Positions 59,857 through 64,000 of a DNA stretch of 64,000 nucleotides are shown piece by piece. How positions within the stretch are numbered: the first letter of the stretch is position 1; the number at the start of each line of letters is the position of its first letter. This DNA comes from an uncultured Brachyspira sp. (lineage in GTDB: Bacteria; Spirochaetota; Brachyspiria; Brachyspirales; Brachyspiraceae), in the NCBI RefSeq assembly GCF_949287625.1, contig NZ_CASEGO010000005.1, positions 1 through 64,000 of the forward strand, read 5' to 3'. Below the pieces are notes generated by a model. The model did not search any database and was not told the DNA's origin. It saw only the letters and a list, made by a program, of their open reading frames with translations. Position numbers and translations under genes: made by a program.

Positions 59857-61143
59857 TTATATTATTGTACCGCTTTTAACTATTGTATTTTTTGGAATTA
59901 TTACTATACCGTCTCTTATACAGTAAAATTCACTATCCTGATGCTGTATTTTCTTTTTATTGGTAATAACAACATCATTTCCTATTCTAACATTTTTATC
60001 TATTATTACATTTTTAAGAGTGCATTTTTTACCTATACCTATTTTAGGAATATGTTTCACATTAAGTCTTTCAATATCATCATTATCTTCATAATAGTCG
60101 CTTCCCATCATAACAACTCTTTCCAAAGTAGATCCGCTTTGAACAACAGAACGTACACCTATTACGCATTCTTTAATAGTAGCATTTTCTATTCTGCATC
60201 CGTCAGCTATTATGCTTGAAGTTACATTTGCTTTTTCAACTTTTGAAGGTGATAAGTATCTGACATGTGTATATATAGGGGCATTTTCATCATAGAAATC
60301 AAATGGAGGATTTTTACTTCCAAAAGATATATTAGCCTCAAAATATGCTTTGATAGTTCCTACATCTTCCCAATATCCTTGGAATGCATAGCTGTACACT
60401 TTGTATCTTTTTATAGCTTCTGGTATTATATCTTTACCGAAATCTATCATAGATACATCAGCTAAAATCTCCTTAAGTACGCTATGTCTGAATACATAAA
60501 TACCCATAGAAGCTAAATATTCTTTATTAGGGTCTTCTATATTAAACATTTTCTTTTGTTCTTCGCTTAATTTTAAAGCGTCAAGGGCTTCATCTTCTTT
60601 AGGTTTTTCATGGAAATTGGTGATTTGACCTCTTTTATTAACGAGCATAACACCAAATCCTTTAGCGTCTTCTCTTACTACTGGAACAGTACCTACTACT
60701 ATATCAGCACCAGTTTCAAGCATATGCTGAAGCATAACATTATAATTCATACGGTAAACTTGGTCACCTGAAAGTATTACAACATTATTAACAAATTCAT
60801 TATCAAAGTGCGAAAGATTTTTTCTAACAGCATCAGCAGTACCTTGATACCAGTCTATATTAGTATCAGTCTGTTCAGCTGCAAGTATACTTACATGACC
60901 GCCTGAGAAGTTATCAAATCTATAAGCATTATATATGTGATTGTTTAAAGAAGCACTGTTAAATTGTGTAATTACATAAATATTTCTAAATCCGCTGTTA
61001 ATACAATTAGATACAGGTATGTCTATCATTCTGTATTGACCGCCTAAAGATACTGCAGGCTTAGAGCGTGCTTTTACTAATGGATAAAGTCTTGTTCCCC
61101 TTCCTCCGCCAAGTATCAAGGCAACAGTATTAAATGCTCTCAT
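59857..61143 (-). CDS. glgC: Glucose-1-phosphate adenylyltransferase
   Basis: Makes ADP-glucose for glycogen synthesis. About 428 residues, with ALILGGGRGTRLYPLVKARSKPAV (nucleotide loop), FRNIYVITQF, WYQGTADAVRKN, LSGDQVYRMNY, FHEKP, ASMGIYVF and a C-terminal left-handed helix domain. TTGGAG lies 6 nt before ATG 61143, so the ATG at 61155 is unlikely. glgA lies on the same strand near 64 kb, with three other genes between. Confidence 0.95.
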   Translation of the reverse strand: MRAFNTVALILGGGRGTRLYPLVKARSKPAVSLGGQYRMIDIPVSNCINSGFRNIYVITQFNSASLNNHIYNAYRFDNFSGGHVSILAAEQTDTNIDWYQGTADAVRKNLSHFDNEFVNNVVILSGDQVYRMNYNVMLQHMLETGADIVVGTVPVVREDAKGFGVMLVNKRGQITNFHEKPKEDEALDALKLSEEQKKMFNIEDPNKEYLASMGIYVFRHSVLKEILADVSMIDFGKDIIPEAIKRYKVYSYAFQGYWEDVGTIKAYFEANISFGSKNPPFDFYDENAPIYTHVRYLSPSKVEKANVTSSIIADGCRIENATIKECVIGVRSVVQSGSTLERVVMMGSDYYEDNDDIERLNVKHIPKIGIGKKCTLKNVIIDKNVRIGNDVVITNKKKIQHQDSEFYCIRDGIVIIPKNTIVKSGTII

Positions 61144-61188
61144 AAAAAACTCCAATATTTGTTTTATACTAAAAATTCATATATTATA

Positions 61189-61217
61189 AGTATAGTAAAA
61201 AAAATATAACTTTTCAA
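61189..61217 (-). promoter_or_regulatory. Sigma70-like promoter of glgC
   Basis: On the minus strand TTGAAA (61212-61217), a 17-nt spacer and TATACT (61189-61194). Confidence 0.6.
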
Positions 61218-61221
61218 GAAT

Positions 61222-62007
61222 TTACAATATATTAAAATGTTTTAGTGCATTATAAATACCGTCATTATCAACATCATCAGTAATGTAGTCAGCAGCTAGT
61301 TTTACTTCTTTATTGGCATTACCCATAGCTACACCTATAGCAGAATGTTCTATCATAGTAACATCGTTTCCTCCGTCTCCAAAAGCCATAGTTTCTGATA
61401 TATCTATTTTATAATGTTCTATAATCTTATCTATTCCTATATGTTTTCCGCCTCCTTTGGTATTGACATCAGTAAATGCTGGATGCCATCTGCTGGATTC
61501 ACAGTTTTTGAATATATTTTTCATAAGTTCTTTTTCTTTTTTTTCATCTACAAATAAATTTATCTGCAGAATATCATCTATATTTTGTTCTAAAAACTCA
61601 TAATAGTTATCTACTTTAGGTATTGGGAGATTTATTGATTTTGAAACTTCTTCTACTTCTTTAGTAACATAATTAATAAATATTCCGTTATTTGTCATAA
61701 TAGAGCAGGGAAACTTTTCTTTATTTTTAAGATAGTCCATTAAAGAATAAATTTCTTCCCTTGCTATAGAATGTCTGTAAATGGACTTTTCGCCTATATA
61801 GCAGTCAAAGCCATTTGCAGTTATATAGCCGTCAAATTCTAAATTATCCAAATTATTTATATGCTTTTTTATTCTTCCAGTTGCTATAAATAGTTTTATT
61901 CCTTTATCTCTTAATTGCTTAATAGCCTCTTTTGAAGAATCCGAAACTTTATGAGTATTAAAACTAACTAAAGTACCGTCTATGTCAAAAAATACTGCTT
62001 TTATCAT
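61222..62007 (-). CDS. Cof-type HAD-IIB family hydrolase, second of a tandem pair
   Basis: 261 residues. HAD motif I is FFDIDGTLV at the N-terminus, motif II IATG, and motifs III/IV lie in GIDKIIEHYKIDISETMAFGDGGNDVTMIEHSAIGVAMGNA. It has a C2B cap of the Cof type and is probably a sugar-phosphate or cofactor phosphatase. It is closely similar to the preceding gene, 18 bp upstream. Confidence 0.92.
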   Translation of the reverse strand: MIKAVFFDIDGTLVSFNTHKVSDSSKEAIKQLRDKGIKLFIATGRIKKHINNLDNLEFDGYITANGFDCYIGEKSIYRHSIAREEIYSLMDYLKNKEKFPCSIMTNNGIFINYVTKEVEEVSKSINLPIPKVDNYYEFLEQNIDDILQINLFVDEKKEKELMKNIFKNCESSRWHPAFTDVNTKGGGKHIGIDKIIEHYKIDISETMAFGDGGNDVTMIEHSAIGVAMGNANKEVKLAADYITDDVDNDGIYNALKHFNIL

Positions 62008-62025
62008 AATAAAAAATCCTTAAAA

Positions 62026-62823
62026 CTAATCTATTAAATTAAAATGCTTAAGTGCTTTATATACCCCTTCATCATCAACACTTTCTGTAATATAGTCAGC
62101 CGCTTCTTTTACATTATCATTAGCATTTCCCATAGCAACTCCTACAGCAGCATGTTTAATCATTCCTAAATCATTACCTCCGTCTCCGAAAGCCATAGTT
62201 TCCGATAAGTCTATTTTATAATGCTCTATAATCTTATCTATTCCTATATCTTTTCCTCCGCCTTTAGGATTAACATCGGCAAATGAAAAATGCCATCTGC
62301 TTGATATGCTGTTTTTTAGTATGTTTTCCATTAAATATTTTTCTTTATTCTCATCTACAAATATATTAAGCTGAACAATTTCTTCATAATTGTTTTTTAT
62401 ATAGTCATTAAAATCTATAGTATCTGGAACTTTTACATTAGCCATACCATAAAGCATATTTATAACATCATCAGCATAATTGAGAAATATATTATTAGTA
62501 GTTATAACAGTGCAGGGAAATCTGTCATTATTAAGATAGTTCATTAGAGAAAATAAATCATCTTTATTTATTGAAACCTTGTATATTTCTTTCATACTGT
62601 CATTATCTTTAATAATACAGCTGCATCCGTTAAGTAATATAAATCCGTCAAACTCTAAACCTTTTAAATTATCTATTTGAAACAAAGCCCTGCCGCTTGC
62701 TATAAAAACTTTTATGCCTTTTTCTCTAAGTTCTCTGATAGCTTTTTTAGATAATTCAGACATTTTATGCGTATTAAAACTAACTAAAGTACCGTCTATA
62801 TCAAAAAATACTGCTTTTATCAT
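62026..62823 (-). CDS. Cof-type HAD-IIB family hydrolase, first of a tandem pair
   Basis: 265 residues with the same motifs as its neighbour: FFDIDGTLV, IASG and MAFGDGGNDLGMIKHAAVGVAMGNA. The first 25 and last 90 residues are nearly the same in both, while the cap domains differ, which suggests divergence in substrate choice after duplication. Confidence 0.92.
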   Translation of the reverse strand: MIKAVFFDIDGTLVSFNTHKMSELSKKAIRELREKGIKVFIASGRALFQIDNLKGLEFDGFILLNGCSCIIKDNDSMKEIYKVSINKDDLFSLMNYLNNDRFPCTVITTNNIFLNYADDVINMLYGMANVKVPDTIDFNDYIKNNYEEIVQLNIFVDENKEKYLMENILKNSISSRWHFSFADVNPKGGGKDIGIDKIIEHYKIDLSETMAFGDGGNDLGMIKHAAVGVAMGNANDNVKEAADYITESVDDEGVYKALKHFNLID

Positions 62824-63016
62824 CGTAATAACCCATTATATTATTTTTTTGAGAAATATTATAATACAAGAGAAAAAGTTTTTCAAATATTTTTTGGCAA
62901 TAAAATATATTAAATTTATTTAACAATTATTTTTTTTGATTATTAAAATAAAATTTATTATAAAATAAAAGACCTAAAATTATTTAGGTCTTTTATAAAA
63001 AGTGACAGAATATTAT

Positions 63017-63541
63017 TTAAGATAAACTGTTTAATACTCCCACAACAGCATTAGCAAAATCTTTAGATGAGGCAGGACCATTTGCAGTAACTATATTTCC
63101 AGATACTACAACATTTTCAGACATTATATTAGCATTGCCATGTCTTACATGCGATTCATCAGCAGATAGACAGGTAACATTAATACCTTCCAGTATTTTG
63201 GCATTTGCCATAATAACAACACCGCTTCCTATACCTGCAACTATTTTTTGATTATCTAAAAATAGCTTAGCAAGTCCTTGAGTACGCCAATCGTCCCATA
63301 AAGTAATACAGCCTATACCCCCTATAAATACAACAGCATCAAATTCAACAGCATCAACCTCACTAAAAAGTAAGTCTATATTAGTTATACCGCCTAATTT
63401 ACCCTGAGCAGTACCAATAAATGTAGATGATACTTCTGTTCTATATCCTGCACTTTCAAAAACTTTCTTGCTTTCAAAATATTCTTCGTCCTGAAAATTC
63501 TGACCAGACATTACATATAAAATATTATTAGTTTTTCCCAT
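63017..63541 (-). CDS. DJ-1/PfpI family protein lacking the usual nucleophilic Cys
   Basis: 174 residues with the DJ-1 fold pattern: NILYVMSGQNFQDEEYFESKKVFESAGY (conserved Glu in the first helix region), FDAVVFIGGIGCITLWDD and the elbow KIVAGIGSGVVIMANAKIL. The elbow residue normally Cys (ICxGP) is Gly here, so glyoxalase or protease-like chemistry is unlikely. A hairpin of AGACCTAAA/TTTAGGTCT type at about 62968-62996 downstream may be its terminator. Confidence 0.83.
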   Translation of the reverse strand: MGKTNNILYVMSGQNFQDEEYFESKKVFESAGYRTEVSSTFIGTAQGKLGGITNIDLLFSEVDAVEFDAVVFIGGIGCITLWDDWRTQGLAKLFLDNQKIVAGIGSGVVIMANAKILEGINVTCLSADESHVRHGNANIMSENVVVSGNIVTANGPASSKDFANAVVGVLNSLS

Positions 63542-63572
63542 TAATTAATTTCTCCAGTTATTAATATAATTT

Positions 63573-64000
63573 TTATAATCCGCAATTTTTATCGTAGTTA
63601 TTTTTATTTAAAATAGCAAGTTCATATGCTTTAACATATTCTTTAGCACTTTTTTCCCAAGAGTTATCTATTTTCATTCCTCTTTGCTGCATTTGATTAA
63701 ATCTGTCTCTATGATCATAATAAACACTTACAGCCCAGCCTATAGTATTATACAATGCTGATGGGTTAGAATCATAGAATTTAAAACCAGTACCTTCTCC
63801 AGTCTGTTCATTATAATTTTCAACTGTATCCTCAAGACCTCCAGTAGCATGTACAATAGGTAAAGTACCATATCTTAAAGAATACATCTGATTAAGTCCG
63901 CAAGGCTCAAATAAAGAAGGCATTACAAACAGATCACAGCCTGCTTCTATTAAGTGTGATAATTCATTACTGTATCCTATATAAGATCCAACTCTGCCCG
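63573..64000 (-). CDS. glgA: Glycogen synthase, C-terminal part (gene runs off the window)
   Basis: The open frame continues through the window edge, so only the last 142 codons are seen. The visible part has the GT5 C-terminal domain: GYSNELSHLIEAGCDLFVMPSLFEPCGLNQMYSLRYGTLPIVHATGGLEDTV, with the ExxxxxxxE-type FEPCGLNQM segment binding ADP-glucose. A start at 63923 would be a false truncation. With glgC it makes glycogen. Confidence 0.93.
   Translation of the reverse strand, partial: GRVGSYIGYSNELSHLIEAGCDLFVMPSLFEPCGLNQMYSLRYGTLPIVHATGGLEDTVENYNEQTGEGTGFKFYDSNPSALYNTIGWAVSVYYDHRDRFNQMQQRGMKIDNSWEKSAKEYVKAYELAILNKNNYDKNCGL

Noticed and set aside
1..64000. tRNA or rRNA genes
   Set aside because: I looked for cloverleaf-type GC-richer stretches and CCA-ended stems in the gaps; the GC-rich islands are all palindromic repeats, not tRNA.

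Overview
The window is AT-rich DNA from a spirochaete, most probably a Brachyspira species. This rests on protein character and gene content: AT-rich codon usage, many Lys/Ile/Asn-rich proteins, lipoproteins with spirochaete-type signal peptides, basic-membrane-protein (BMP/PnrA) lipoproteins, an Rpn-type PD-(D/E)XK nuclease gene, and strikingly GC-rich repeat islands in otherwise AT-rich intergenic DNA. The species was not determined. I see no rRNA, tRNA, CRISPR array, prophage or transposase gene.

Layout. 0.5-4.8 kb: a MATE exporter with a charged C-terminal tail, ispD, and an mcsA-mcsB pair whose McsB has lost conserved phosphagen-kinase residues. 4.8-11.8 kb: trxB, a membrane-anchored AlbA_2/Schlafen-domain protein, a lipoprotein behind a TCGCA pentamer repeat, comM, a ferredoxin:NADP oxidoreductase-like flavoprotein and rplS. 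12-19.8 kb: a LacI-type regulator, LemA, a three-gene polar amino-acid ABC transporter, a second MATE gene behind a terminator-like leader hairpin, an RsbW-like anti-sigma kinase and a DegT/DnrJ aminotransferase. 19.9-29.6 kb: a nucleoside salvage and uptake operon (deoC, two phosphorylases, two BMP binding lipoproteins, ABC ATPase and two permeases), interrupted between ATPase and first permease by an rpn nuclease gene and its repeats. 29.7-37.5 kb: DUF5675, panC, a zinc-ribbon membrane protein, and a tetR-tolC-RND efflux operon with no adaptor gene. 37.7-44.5 kb: a STAS antagonist, then an F-type ATP synthase operon with a duplicated delta subunit, a glycosyltransferase between atpA and atpG, and no atpD or atpC. 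44.5-54.8 kb: an accessory stretch with GC-rich inverted-repeat elements, tandem ankyrin and low-complexity lipoproteins (one broken by an in-frame stop), ackA, a HEPN/MNT pair, an OppA-like lipoprotein and a DUF4253 protein. 54.8-64 kb: a YheO-type regulator divergent from a PatB/MalY C-S lyase plus symporter, a PepSY-like protein, an RluA-type synthase, glgC, two Cof-type HAD phosphatases, a DJ-1/PfpI protein lacking the usual cysteine, and the 3' end of glgA.

The main unexplained structure is in the intergenic DNA. One family of about 0.3-0.5 kb elements has related 28-nt terminal inverted repeats. Each end carries an outward-facing sigma70-like promoter (TTGACA or TTGATA, a 17-nt spacer, then TATATA or a close variant), and the GC-rich cores contain a hairpin with compensatory changes. 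A second family of about 50-65 nt forms a hairpin within a hairpin; its stem sequences change from copy to copy while pairing and junction motifs persist. The rpn gene carries a strong internal Shine-Dalgarno and start codon, suggesting a gene within a gene.

All assignments come from reading the sequence and from remembered family features; no database search was run.
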